From Megalonaias nervosa (taxonomy: Eukaryota; Mollusca; Bivalvia; Unionida; Unionidae): 64,000 bases of DNA. Below, piece after piece: positions 22,353 through 32,764 of the stretch. The notes under the pieces were generated by a model. The model did no database searches and was not told the origin of the DNA. It was given only the letters and a program-made list of their open reading frames with translations. Location: contig JAECUM010096299.1 in the NCBI GenBank assembly GCA_016617855.1, forward strand, positions 1-64,000. The letters run 5' to 3'. Numbering within the stretch: the stretch's first letter is position 1; each line of letters begins with the position of its first letter. Both the position numbers and the translations under genes were made by a program.

Positions 22353-22961
22353 AGGTCTGGTCAGTTGATTTTCTAGAATTCCTGAGTTTTTGCCAATAAG
22401 CCTCAGGGACTAGCTCATAACCCTTCAAGATACAGTCTTTAACCACATCATAGTCAGCACTCTGCTCTAGTGACAGTGAAAAATAAATATCACTAGCTTT
22501 ACCAATAAGTACACATTGTAATAATAGAGTCCAATGCTCCCTTGGCCATTTCAAATTTTCTGCAATTTTTTCAATCTGAGGAAAATATTTGTCTACTTCT
22601 TTTTCCAGAAAAGGGGGCACTAACTTGATATTTCTTAAAACATCAAAAGTAGGAGAGTGTTTTTCCTTTGCCAGCTCTAATTCTTTTAACCAAATTTGAA
22701 ATTCCCTTTCTTCCTTTTCTGTTTTCATTTGCATTTGTATCTGCCTCTCTCTCTTTCTTCAAATTGCAACTTCATTACTTCCATTTCTTTTTCTATTTGT
22801 ATCTTATCTATCTGGAACTGAACCCGTCTTATCTCTAATTCCAACTTTTTTAGCTGTACTTCCTTTTTCAAAATTTCCAACCACTCCTGGGTAAAATTCA
22901 AAAAATTCTTTACTTTTGATGATACTGTGAAAAAGCCTGTTGATTTCACTAAAGATTTCAA
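22315..22961 (-). pseudogene. Element 1 gag N-terminal region
   Basis: Two overlapping frames. The first (22,961-22,725) is a Lys/Glu-rich coiled-coil-like stretch. The second (22,734-22,315) carries the capsid N-terminal domain pattern LVPPFLEKEVDKYFPQIEKI and LVPEAYWQKLRN. It stops where the next frame picks up the SCAN-like part. Gypsy gag proteins of this type are normally continuous, so there are two frame breaks here. No convincing start codon context is preserved. Confidence 0.8.
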
Positions 22962-23091
22962 ACAAAATGTGAAATAATACTTGGGATTTAAAAATTTTCT
23001 GAAACTAGGGAAATTTAAATTTCAAAAAACAATTTTCTGAAATATTTTAGCCAAAATTCATATATCCCAAGGACGAGGCCCCGATTTTCTT
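22962..23091 (-). other. Element 1 leader and primer-binding site region
   Basis: Directly after the 5' LTR the minus strand reads AAGAAAATCGGGGCCTCGTC then CTTGGGAT. This resembles the primer site for tRNA-Pro used by many retroelements (TGGGGGCTCGTCC-type), with several differences. Confidence 0.5.
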
Positions 23092-23290
23092 TGTTACATG
23101 TCTAGGCTCGTACAAAAGTAACAAAGAAAAGAGTGAAGCCAACAAGCTTTGTAAAATTTAACAAAATAATTTATTTCCCTAGGAAACAAGGTAAAAATAA
23201 GAAAAAGGACTTATGGTTTATGAATCAAATCCAAAAATTAATCCAATAATTAAAAATATAAGTCCTATCAATAAAAAGTTCTAAGTGAAT
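23092..23290 (-). repeat. Element 1 5' LTR, left fragment
   Basis: Aligns with the first part of 17,742-18,633 and is cut at AAGTGAAT by element 2. The LTR resumes at 29,667 with CAAAGTTCGAATCC. The last five bases, TGAAT (23,286-23,290), are the target site duplicated by element 2. Confidence 0.9.
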
Positions 23291-23882
23291 TGTAATGTAG
23301 TGAATTTTGAAGACTTATTGAAACTTAAAGTTGAATAAATTGTGCTTTGAAGTTATCATAGTCTAGCCAGAAAGGTCTTGAGAAAGTTCACTGATATTTC
23401 TCTTATTTCATCTCTGAAACATAAAAGGGTCTATGTTTAAGCTTCAGTAGAATTGACCAGGTCATCGTAATGGTATAGTGACAGGGAGTACATTAGAAGT
23501 CCCGACTGTATCGGATGGAAGAGGACTTTATGTCAAATAATTGATCTTCAAAGGAAAGCTAATTGCAGCATATTTTAGGCTGGTGAAATCTGATGAAAGG
23601 CATGATTATTTGGGGAGAATTTTTGGAACATTTGTTTCCGATTGGTCAGTAAAAATTAAGGCGTACACTTTGGGAGACTGGGGATTCAGGGTACCACTTG
23701 CTCAGAATTCTTTAGTTCGACTCTTGCCTTGTGAGAAGACAAAAGGTCCAACTCCTTGGGAAACTTGAGAATAGTGTTTTCCCTCATAGAAAGGCCAGAT
23801 AGCTGTCTTAAAAAGGAAGACAGGCTATAGTGCTAGGATGCACGGTTTGTGTGGAAAGAAACGGCATTAAGGAAACAGCTTT
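23291..23882 (+). repeat. Left inverted arm of element 2
   Basis: Reverse complement of 29,069-29,661, with one 1-bp indel and a few percent substitutions by eye. Matching ceases at GGAAACAGCTTT, after which the left side enters the RNase H coding region and the right side goes on into the LTR. Confidence 0.9.
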
Positions 23883-24781
23883 TGCCCATACAGGTAGCGC
23901 TGGAATTTAGAGATTCCAAAGGTAATTGCTAGGCATTCCCTTTCAGTAACTGAATAATTACGCTCAGTGGGACATAACCTCCTACTACCATATGCAACAG
24001 GGAATAAGTTCCCATCATGTTCCTGCAGTAAAACTGCACCAAGACCACTGTCAGAAGCATCAGTACGTAAAACAATGTCCTTTGTCACGTCTGGTAATCT
24101 CACTACGGCATCTGACGTCAACCTATCTTTCGATGTCTGAAATGCCCTCTCACAAGTGTCGGTCCAAATAACTTTCATCGGAGCCTTCTTTCTTGTCAAG
24201 TCAGTCAACGGACTAGCAATAGCGCTAAAATTTGCAACATACTTACGATAATAACCTGCAAGTCCTAGAAAAGATCGCACTTCCGTCTTTGTAGTTGGAC
24301 GTGCAGCGTTCCAAAGCTGATCGACTTTTGCACTGTCTGGGGTTAATGTATCTTCACTGAGGGTGTGTCCTAGATACGTCAGTCTCCGAAATCCTGTGTG
24401 ACATTTAGAGGGTCGGGCAGTGAGTCCTGTCTGTTTGAGTAGTTCCAGAACTTTTCTCAGTAAGACTACATGTTCTTCCCAAGTAGCTGTCGCCAACAAC
24501 AAATCGTCCATGAAATTCGAAACTCCGGTCCCTCTTAAAGGTTCTAGCAGTTTCCTCATCATTCGGGTGAAAATACTGGGTGCGTTCTGGACCCCGAATG
24601 GTATGACTACCCATTGGTAGGTCCCATCTGGTGTTGCAAAGGCAAGTTTTGGACGGTCTTCCTTGCGAACTGGAATTTGCCAATATCCCTTTGACAAATC
24701 TGTTTTCGAAAAATATTTGGCGCTGGTTACTCCAGTGAATATGGCCTCAGGATCTGGTAACATTTCCACCTGAAATTCCAT
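23867..24781 (-). pseudogene. Element 2 reverse transcriptase and truncated RNase H
   Basis: A 304-codon frame. It covers RT motif A (KTDLSKGYW, Asp at about residue 28), PFGVQNAPSIF, the active-site FMDD (about residues 90-93) and LGHTL. FLGLAGYYRKYVANF follows, then the RNase H start RTDASDSGLGAVLLQ, ending at FQRYLYGQ. The rest of RNase H (the usual TDH and ADALSR-type motifs) is missing because the inverted LTR arm begins there. The final three residues come from the arm. A 1-base deletion just upstream (about 24,785) separates it from the RT N-terminus. Catalytic Asp residues are present, so the fold was recently functional. Family Ty3/Gypsy. Confidence 0.92.
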
Positions 24782-24789
24782 GATCCTAT

Positions 24790-26268
24790 TTAACTTCGAT
24801 AGTCAACACAAAAGCGGTGTTCACGCTTTTTCTTCTGGACCAAAACAACTGGTGAACTATATGCGGATTCGGCTGGTTCAATGACCCCTAAGTCAAGCAT
24901 AGCTCGAATTTCGTTCCATACAGTTTCTAACTTCGCATGAGGAAGTGGATAGGGTCTCAGTTTCACAGGCGTTTCATCCAGTAACTTCAAACTGAACTCC
25001 TCCAAGTCTGTCATACCTGGTCTTTCGGTCAAGACACTTGCATAGTCATGGAGTATCTCCTCCACCTCTTCACGTTGTTCTGATGTTAACGTTATGTCAA
25101 GGACGACGTCGACATAGGTTTCATTCCTCGTCAAAGGACAACTAGGAAGTACTTCCGCCACTCCTCCGTTGTCGTCAGGTTCTTCAGTCACAACTGTAGC
25201 AACCACGAACTCAGTAGGTGTCTCCCTTTCACGATAGCGTTTAAGAAGGTTAACATGGTACAGCTTCTCTTTATCTCTCACCTTGATACGATAGTTCTGT
25301 CCACCCTTCTTTTCCGTTACAATGAACGGTCCTCTCCATGATACTTGGAGTTTGTTGTGCTCCAATGGTAACAACAACAACACCTTGTCACCCACTTCAA
25401 ACTTCCATTCTTTCGTTCTCTTGTCGTAGTACTTGGCTTGATGTCCCCGTGCGTCACAGAGATTCTTCTGGGCCAAGTTACAAACTTCCTCCAGCTTGTT
25501 ACAGAGATCAACAACATACTGATACGCTGTTCGTACTTCCTCGGATGCCTTTTCATCCGTCCATAACTGTTTCAATACAGCCATGGGTCCTCTCACTGTC
25601 CTCCCATAGACTAGTTCAAAAGGTGAAAATTCTAGACTAGCTTGGGGTACTTCGCGGTACGCGAAAAGTATCGCGGGAAGGTATCGATCCCAGTCCCTAG
25701 ATCGACCTTCGCACAACTTCTTTAGAACTTGCTTCAACGTCCCATTGAAACACTCCACTAGACCATTGCACTGCAGGTGATACAGGGTAGTAGTCAGGTG
25801 CCTAATGGAAAGTAACCGGTTCACTTCTTCCATCACCTGGCTAACAAACTACGTCCCTTGGTCAGTTAATATTTCATCAGGAACACCAACTCTAGACCAA
25901 ACTCCTAACAAAGCTTCAGCCACTGTAACTGAATCAATGTTCTTCAATGCAACGGCCTCCGGGTATCGGGTAGCATAATCAACAATCGTTAACACATAAC
26001 GATTACCACTTTCTGACGCAGGCTTTATCGGACCTATCAAATTCATAACCACCCTTCAGAAAGGTTCATCAATCAGAGGGGTGGTTCCTAGTGGCACGGG
26101 GCTATGTGAGGTCTTAGGTGCCTCCCGCTGACACTTGTCACGCGACATACAAAACCTCCTTACATCGCCATACACACCTGGCCAGTAGAACTCCCTTATT
26201 AACCTATCTCTTGTCTTTGCCACACCCATGTGACTACTGAGTAGACTCTCATGTGCTAGCCGAAGCAC
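24790..26268 (-). pseudogene. Element 2 integrase and RT N-terminus
   Basis: Three pieces in one direction. 26,268-26,056 is the zinc finger (HESLLSSHMG ... CMSRDKC, one Cys replaced by Arg). 26,052-25,849 is the integrase core, where the first catalytic Asp is Asn (VMNLIGP instead of D-h-h-G-P) and the second is kept (ILTDQGT). 25,836-24,790 has NGLVECFNGTLK with the catalytic Glu, the C-terminal chromodomain-like region (VSWRGPFIV, YHVNLLKRY), a linker, then the RT start with SAYSSPVVLVQKKK. In-frame stops separate the three pieces. Integrase directly precedes RT, the reverse of the usual Gypsy order. Confidence 0.92.
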
Positions 26269-26331
26269 TTCTTCTCTCTTAGACCGAGGTACAATTACCT
26301 GCTTATACCTCTCAGAACCTTTCCGGGCGTA

Positions 26332-27288
26332 TCAATACAAGATACCCTGCTTCAGTGCGAACTCTACCTCACCGTCAGGTAAGTTCTGCACAGACTTCTC
26401 CTTTGCATACCCACGTATCCTGTTAAGGGTAGAATCTTCCTCTTGAAGTCTCCTTAATTCACCAGGTAGCAAATTATCTATGGGCGAAGTCGAGGAGTTC
26501 AGCGGCTTCGACCCCGACCTTTGCTTCTTAGACCTCGTCTCCACAGACCCCGTGTGTACGGGTGTACACGTCATAGGATTAGGCTGTGGCAACACATACC
26601 TACATCCTAAAATTACGTCATGCGATAACCCTGACAAGCACGCTGCTTGAATTCGTCCTTTCACATACGGCAAATCAAGGTCGATGTAAACAACTGGGAG
26701 GGAATCTTTACTCCTATTAGCAAATTGAATCTCCACTGTCTCACCTGTATAATCAGCAGGTTTAACAAATTTGCTATCCACCAAAGCTGGATAACTGCAG
26801 CCGGTGTCATACAACACAGTAGCCTTCACTCCATTTACCGTAGCTGTTGCAGTATTTGACCACTCCACAGGTTTACTCTTTCTACCAGTGCCTGGTGTCA
26901 CTGCATTTATCGTGGGACGATATTTCCTGCAGTTCTTGAGAATATGGCCAGGTTTATTGCAACCATAGCACACAACTTCATCTTTCTTACCAGGGGTACC
27001 TTTATCTACCTTGTGGGACTTCCCTGAGCCACGGAACTGATCACAGTTGGGATTATCAGCCCCTAGCTTCCCACCATTTTGACCATTCTGCCTAAGAGGT
27101 GTCAAACTGTTAGCTCTTCTAAAGTCAGGGACGCTGGTTCGATCGCTGCCACTCCATGTGGTCAGACAAGAGTGTGCACTCTCATATCGCTCAGCCATCA
27201 CACTGATATCTTTTAAGGTTGCGAAATCACGCTCCGCCAAAAATACGATCAGGTCTTTCCGATCCGTACTGAGGACATGCTCTTTCAA
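26332..27288 (-). pseudogene. Element 2 gag C-terminus, zinc knuckle and protease
   Basis: A 318-codon frame. A capsid end comes first, including LIVFLAERDFATLKDISVMAE. A single CCHC knuckle follows (CYGCNKPGHILKNC, about residue 107-120), then the aspartic protease with LYDTGCSYPALVDS and the flap-like and hydrophobic strands to about residue 230 (LSGLSHDVILGCRYV). The C-terminal part, with LRRLQEEDSTLNRIRGYAKE, is the pre-integrase segment seen upstream of HHCC fingers. It is separated from the N-terminal gag frame by a frameshift near 27,300. Confidence 0.88.
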
Positions 27289-27307
27289 GATCTCTTCCCA
27301 TATGCCT

Positions 27308-27964
27308 TCATAAGTAAGCTAGGCTTCTGTCATTTTCATCCATTTGTCGAAGAGCACGCGCACACGAGTATGAAATTGTGCATGTGTCTCCGAGGTTCGC
27401 TTTCTTGAGAGCGTCATAGTCATCTACTTCAGTGGGTGCCATATTATGGTAGACATCCTTGGCAGCTCCTTGCAAAAATGCAGAGATATTAATGGCCCAC
27501 TGGTCTTTGGGTATATGATGTAATAAAGCTAACTTTTCAAACTGCGTTAAAAAGTTATCGATAATTTCATCCTTGTCATTAAACATTGGCATGGTAATCT
27601 GGACGATACGTCTATCCTCAGATCTTTTGTTTGAGGGTCCTGACTGTTCATTCAGTTCTTCGCCTGTCCTAGATTCCGCTTCGATCCTTAGTCTCTCCAT
27701 GGCTAACGCATGTTCTCTCTCCCTGGCTCTTTCTTCGGCTTGCAATCTGGCTAACTCGATTTCTCTTTCTTTCTCTTTTTCCTTGGCTTGTCTCATTCTT
27801 TCTTTCTCTTTGGCTTGTCTCATTCTTTCTTTCTCTGCAGCCTGCTGTTCTCTGTATTCCTTGAGACTCCGCTCTACAAATTCCGCTAATTGGATCCCTT
27901 CATAACCTAATTCATCCTGTCCCAGAGATTTAAACTCCTTGACTAACTGCCTAACAGTTGCCAT
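27308..27964 (-). pseudogene. Element 2 gag N-terminus
   Basis: A 218-codon frame starting at an ATG at 27,964. Residues about 35-95 are a long charged coiled coil with a duplicated KERMRQAKE unit. The capsid N-terminal domain follows, with FLTQFEKLALLHHIPKDQWA and LQGAAKDVYHNM. It runs into a shifted frame before the SCAN-like part. Gag would form the cytoplasmic particle. The frame is otherwise clean, in keeping with a young element. Confidence 0.88.
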
Positions 27965-28527
27965 CCTAGTCTATTCGACTGTATCACCAACCAACTTACC
28001 TAGATTAGTACTCAGTAACCTTTTACTGCCTTACAGGAAACAGCTTCCTTAAGAATACTTACCCGTATTCTGTCCTAGTAAAGTCTTAACCTACAGACTT
28101 ACTTAAAATCACTCAAAAGTAACCTAACAGCTCTTGGCAGTACAAAATTCTGAGTTTTCCCCAAATTCAGCTTGCTCGCACCAAATGTGCAATTACTCCC
28201 CCGAGACTTCCTTAATTATCTCTTCTCACAAGAGTAACTAAAGGCAATGTTTCTTCTGAATTACTTGAATTCAGACAACGACCACACTATCAGCAGTTCA
28301 AGTACGGAATCTTAATTTCTTACAATATCATAACAAACATTAAAGAAAATCTCAACAATGGCATGCACAAATTACAAAATTGCATAGATATTGACTCAGT
28401 TCACACTCGTAATTCCTTTTTTAAATAATAACAAAGTTATCACTGCTATGATATTATATTTCTATTCAATATATGCTCAGATCTGCTATCCACTGTTCAA
28501 AATATCCCAGACGATAGACCCCCACTT
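27965..28527 (-). other. Element 2 leader with primer-binding-like sites
   Basis: Immediately inside the LTR the minus strand reads AAGTGGGGGTCTATCGTCTG then GGAT, resembling a tRNA-Pro primer site. A second primer-like motif, TTTGGTGCGAGC, lies near 28,175-28,187. No coding frame of note; the plus-strand frame at 28,391-28,588 has no recognisable domain. Confidence 0.5.
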
Positions 28528-29661
28528 TGTAATGGGGGGGCTTTTAAACATTAAAGCCTCCTTAATTGATTTGGCGATCGTTAACTAGGGAATGACCTCC
28601 ACGGTGTTATTGCCCAGTGTGGACGGATAGATGGAACGTTAACAGATAGCTAAGCAAGGCTATTGAAAGAAATAAACAACTACAAGCCCCCTTTACCAAT
28701 AAATAAAAATAAATTTAATCAATTAATACATAACCAAAATTTCACTTTTCAATCCAACAGATTTACTAAAATAAATGTATCAATTAATACATAACCAAAA
28801 TTTCACCTTTCAATCCAACAGATTTACATTGATAGAATTTAGTCATAGTGTTCAATTTACATCATGTTACGAGTACTGAATTAGAGAGTACAATTCCACG
28901 CTTGACAGCATCACCTGACGTCTCTCTCCTCTTGTCTTGCTTTCCACTTCTAATGCGTGCGCTTTGGTCCCCTTTCTGACCCCTGATTATTCTGACCTCC
29001 CTTAGATGCGGATTTCCCCCTGACTCATCGGGTTTTCCTTTTCTTTTCCCTCTTTCTCAGTAGAATATAAAGCTGTTTCCTTAATGCCGTTTCTTTCCAC
29101 ACAAACCGTCCGTCCTAGCACTATAGCCTGTCTTCCTTTTTAAGACAGCTATCTGGCCTTTCTATGAGGAAAAACACTATTCTCAAGTTTCCCAAGGAGT
29201 TGGACCCTTTGACTTCTCACAAGGCAAGAGTCGAACTAAAGAATTCTGAGCAAGTGGTACCCTAAATCCCCAGTCTCCCAAAGTGTACGCCTTAATTTTT
29301 ACTGACCAATCGGAAACAACTGTTCCAAAAATTCTCCCCAAATAATCATGCCTTTCATCAGATTTCACCAGCCTAAAATATGCTGCAATTTAGCTTTCCT
29401 TTGAAGATCAATTATTTGACATAAAGTCCTCTTCCATCCGATACAGTCGGTACTTCTAATGTACTCCCTGTCACTATACTGTTACGATGACCTGGTCAAT
29501 TCTACTGAAGCTTAAACGTAGACTCTTTTATGTTTCAGAGATGAAATAAGAGAAATATCAGTGAACTTTCTCAAGACCTTTCTGGCTTGACTATGATAAC
29601 TTCAAAGCACAATTTATTCAACCTTAAGTTTCAATAAGTCTTCAAAATTCACTACATTACA
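28528..29661 (-). repeat. Element 2 LTR (5' LTR on minus strand)
   Basis: Bounded by the short inverted repeat TGTAATG ... CATTACA, as expected for LTR ends recognised by integrase, and followed by a primer-site-like sequence. About 1,134 bp. It contains a 50-60-bp direct repeat (ATCAATTAATACATAACC block, near 28,718-28,828). A direct second LTR is absent; only its outer 592 bp recurs, inverted, at 23,291. The boundary at 28,528 is inferred from the terminal repeat. Confidence 0.65.
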
Positions 29662-29666
29662 TGAAT

Positions 29667-30366
29667 CAAAGTTCGAATCCCGATGAAGTTCCAAGATGGA
29701 AGGCGATGACGTCTTCTATAACTTGATTTGTGTTGTTGTGTCAACAGTTCCTTGTTGAATCACCAAGAATAATATTCCAGCTTTAGAATTCTGAATTATT
29801 TTCAGTAAATGTCTTTGTCCAAGAATTCTGATGAGCACTAATATCTTCCAGGGTAAATAAATTATTAATTCCAAAAAAAAAAATAGAAAAATTCAAATGA
29901 AACTGGCAGCAACAAAAATACCTTTGAGCTCTGAAGGTATGAATTATTACTGAATAAAATCACTATGAAACGTCAGTTTTAACCCTAACTGAAACGCAAT
30001 TTAGATCTCCGTGATGGGGTCACATGATCACTTAGTTCAAGCGGTGTAGTAACACCACACACCAGCTATCACATCTGCCATGGACGAATTCAATTCTACT
30101 GAACGAATCTTACTATGAGATTCAATAATAAAAAAAAAGTTGTTTACACCAAAAGCTGAAACTGGTTCTGAATCTAGGTCAGCAAAAGATACAGAGTTTC
30201 TACTACTACGGGTTTATCAGGTTTAACAGAACTGAACTGAATTTTCTGGAAAAATGTCAAATCCAGTGAATAAAGTTATCATTATAATAACATGTAATGA
30301 AATAAAAATAAAATAAAAAAGAATTTAAAACTAACACACAAGTAATTAAATTACATATACATAACA
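29667..30366 (-). repeat. Element 1 5' LTR, right fragment
   Basis: Continues the LTR interrupted at 23,290 (AAAGTTCGAATCCCGATGAA) through to ATACATAACA. It has a small insertion relative to the left LTR near its end (CACACAAGTAATTAAATTAC). Confidence 0.9.
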
Positions 30367-31899
30367 ACATGCATGACTGTAGATTGACGTATGCACTAAA
30401 AAGCAAGCAAGGTAGACCTTACATGACAGAGACAATATGGTCATGAATATTTCTAAACTCATTACAATTAGAAATAACAAGGACCCTTATAAACAATTCT
30501 GTCTTGTCGGGTCACATGAATGCCTCATGTGTCACATCTGCACCCATACCACCACACCTTTATTTTTGTTAAACATCTGAATTCTCAGATTATCACTGTG
30601 TAACAATCTACTCCATCCTGTTTGGCTATCCTACCATGAACTTAGTGAAAATGAATACCCTTTCCCAGAATGTATATACACATTTTTTTCTAGTACTTAA
30701 TTCCTTTTATGCAGTTTTAAAATACTGCTTCACCCATTTCTTTCTAACCTGGGTCAGAAATTATTTCAAATTACACTAATTCAACTAGTGACAAACACTG
30801 CACGTTCAAAGGCCTAACTGTCAATTATTCTATAAGAGTGAAAACCGAACATTACAAACCTAAACCAATCTTGTTATGGAAAAAAACTTAAAAACCAAAT
30901 GTCCTAATGAACTTGCCTAATTTTGACAATTTTGACAAGAATTGGCTCTTGGCTTGCATTAAGCTGGTCTCACAAATATAAGAACGAAGACTTAGAAAGC
31001 CAAATAGACAATTGTGTGGTCTCTTTCTTTTGTTTTATATTTGTATCTATTTCTCATCCCATGCATGAAATTAGGTGGTGTTTCCTTCTTTTACTAATTA
31101 TATGGTTTGTCTTTGTGTTTTCTTTTTCCCTTGAGAGTTTTATGCATAATGAAACACTCTAATTAGGTAAGTCTTGGGCACAAACATCTCAGTTCTACAC
31201 AAAAACATTTCATTATTTTACCCTCAGTTTGGTCAGAATTTGGATGGATTAAATCCTGGGTTCTTAGCTGTACCAACTTATTTCAGGTCAGTGACCTGAA
31301 CAAACACTTACTGATGCCTGATGCTTGGAGGGTGCCATTTGTCAAGTTGTTTATTTTATTTTAGCAACATAGAGCTGATTTAAACCCCAGATAACATTGC
31401 CAGAATTCTATTCCTACATTACTGTGGAGAATAACTGTTCTCCAGTATTCAGTTTGTCAGGGAGTTCACCAAGTACAGCCTCAGTGGACAATTTCCTCCA
31501 CTAACTGTGGTATGGCTACCCCAGACATACCAACCCTGCATCTCTATGCAGCTATGCATAATCTGTCTTTGCTTTTTTGGTTTTGTAAGTAATCCATGCC
31601 TAATATGACAGAGTAACTGAGATTTACAAATACTTAAAATTTTTATATTATTTCTGAGTGACCTACCAGTATATGTAGTAGCACCTGTCCTTTAGTAGTA
31701 CATGTATCTATTAAAGCCTGTACCTATTCTAACACTTGTCATGCTACTGACTAAGTTACTACTATATACAGTATTTCCTTTACCTTCCTGCCTTACATTT
31801 TCCCCATCCTTAGAAAAGTTTAAGTTTGTCTTCCTGGGGATTTATGTAAGTGACCCTGGGATAGGCTCATATCCCTATCTTTATTTCACTTTTGGTTGT
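30367..31899 (-). other. Interior of element 3, no clear protein left
   Basis: Downstream (minus strand) of the gag remnant. Short stretches recall a pol N-terminus but no protease or RT motif can be shown. The plus-strand frames at 30,923-31,162 and 31,702-32,188 have no domain. Pol was probably lost or is too decayed to see. Confidence 0.4.
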
Positions 31900-32676
31900 G
31901 TGTATGGGTATGGTGCAGGCTGACATGCAACCTTGATGTGCCCCAATTTGTTGCATTTAAAGCACCTTGCATTTTGAAATCTACAGTTGGATGCTTTATG
32001 GCGGTACTCACCACATTGGTAACATGGGTGTTTTCTTTCCCTCAAATCCCAGTGGTTTCAGCTGTTTTGCTGCTTCTTTACCTCTGCAGGGTGTTGAGAG
32101 AGTTATTTTTAAGCTTCAATTGTTGAATTTCAGCTCACAAGTTCAAAATCTCTCCCTCCAATTTTTTGGAATTCATTGCCTCCACTGAATGAACCATGCT
32201 TCTATACTTTATTATATCCTCCAGTGTTTTTGCCTCCTTAGCCAAGGAGAATGAGCAAACACTTGGATCCAGTCCATTTATTGCTATGTCAAAGATTTCT
32301 GAAGACGATTTCCCCAGGTCCATCCCTTTTGATTTTACTTGATCAAAATAACAGAGCATACAGTCACTTCCTTGTACCACTGAATAAAGATCTCTCACTC
32401 TGCTGTACCATGAGACCTGTGGTGGAAAGAATCTTTCTTTTAACATTTGCAACAGCGCTGTATAATCAGCCATCACATCCTCTGGGAGTGAATAAAACCA
32501 GATTTCTGCTTCCCCAGATAGACTTAATGCCAGGTGTGGTGCTTTTCCTTCCTCTTTTAGTCATTTGATTTTGTAAAACTTTCCAACTTTTGAATGCCAC
32601 ACTTTTGCACTGTCCTGGCCCCCCAGAGAAGGCTGGTATGGTGATGAAATCTCTACCTGAAGCCATGTGGGGGTTT
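31900..32676 (-). pseudogene. Element 3 gag with two zinc knuckles
   Basis: The first frame (32,666-32,466) opens with an N-terminal ITIPAFSG-type gag start. The second (32,476-32,135) carries the gag core, with LQMLKERFFPPQVSWYSRVRDL. A third segment around 31,920-32,028 encodes two CCHC knuckles, CYQCGEYRHKASNC and CFKCNKLGHIKVAC. Two knuckles and this core are typical of a different Gypsy lineage from elements 1 and 2. It lies just inside the right LTR, the correct place for gag. At least two frame breaks. Confidence 0.75.
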
Positions 32677-32764
32677 TTTTTTTGGAGAGGGGGATCTTTG
32701 TATTTTTTTTCTCAGTTCCAGCTGAGCTAAAAAGTCAGCTACCTGGACTATTATCCACCACGTC

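Larger units (their letters stand above)
23291..29661 (-). mobile_element. Element 2: Gypsy retrotransposon with inverted LTR termini
   Basis: 6,371 bp, begins TGTAATGTAG and ends CTACATTACA, flanked by the 5-bp direct repeat TGAAT (23,286-23,290 and 29,662-29,666). On the minus strand it carries LTR, leader, gag, protease, integrase, RT and a truncated RNase H. Instead of a direct 3' LTR, its left end is an inverted copy of the first 592 bp of the LTR, joined straight to RNase H. CpG content is near normal and the frames are nearly intact, so it is the youngest insertion. It sits in the 5' LTR of element 1. Confidence 0.85.
17742..30366 (-). mobile_element. Element 1: Ty3/Gypsy LTR retrotransposon, Gmr1-like order
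   Basis: Minus-strand element with LTRs that start TGTTAC and end ATAACA. From 5' to 3' it has an LTR (split, 23,092-23,290 plus 29,667-30,366), a primer-site region, gag, protease, integrase, RT, RNase H, a polypurine tract and an LTR (17,742-18,633). A 4-bp ACAT flanks both outer ends (17,738-17,741 and 30,367-30,370). Integrase lies before RT. Element 2 sits inside the right LTR. The coding regions carry several frameshifts, an integrase deletion and a catalytic change, so this copy is dead. Confidence 0.85.

Noticed and set aside
24405..24683. Second minus-strand frame within the RT region
   Set aside because: Shadow of the RT frame, which carries all the conserved motifs.
25317..25640. 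Overlapping frames on both strands inside element 2
   Set aside because: Shadows of the integrase/linker coding frame at 24,790-25,836.
23291..29661. DIRS-type element (these have inverted termini)
   Set aside because: DIRS elements use a tyrosine recombinase and leave no target duplication. This element encodes a DDE integrase and has a 5-bp duplication.
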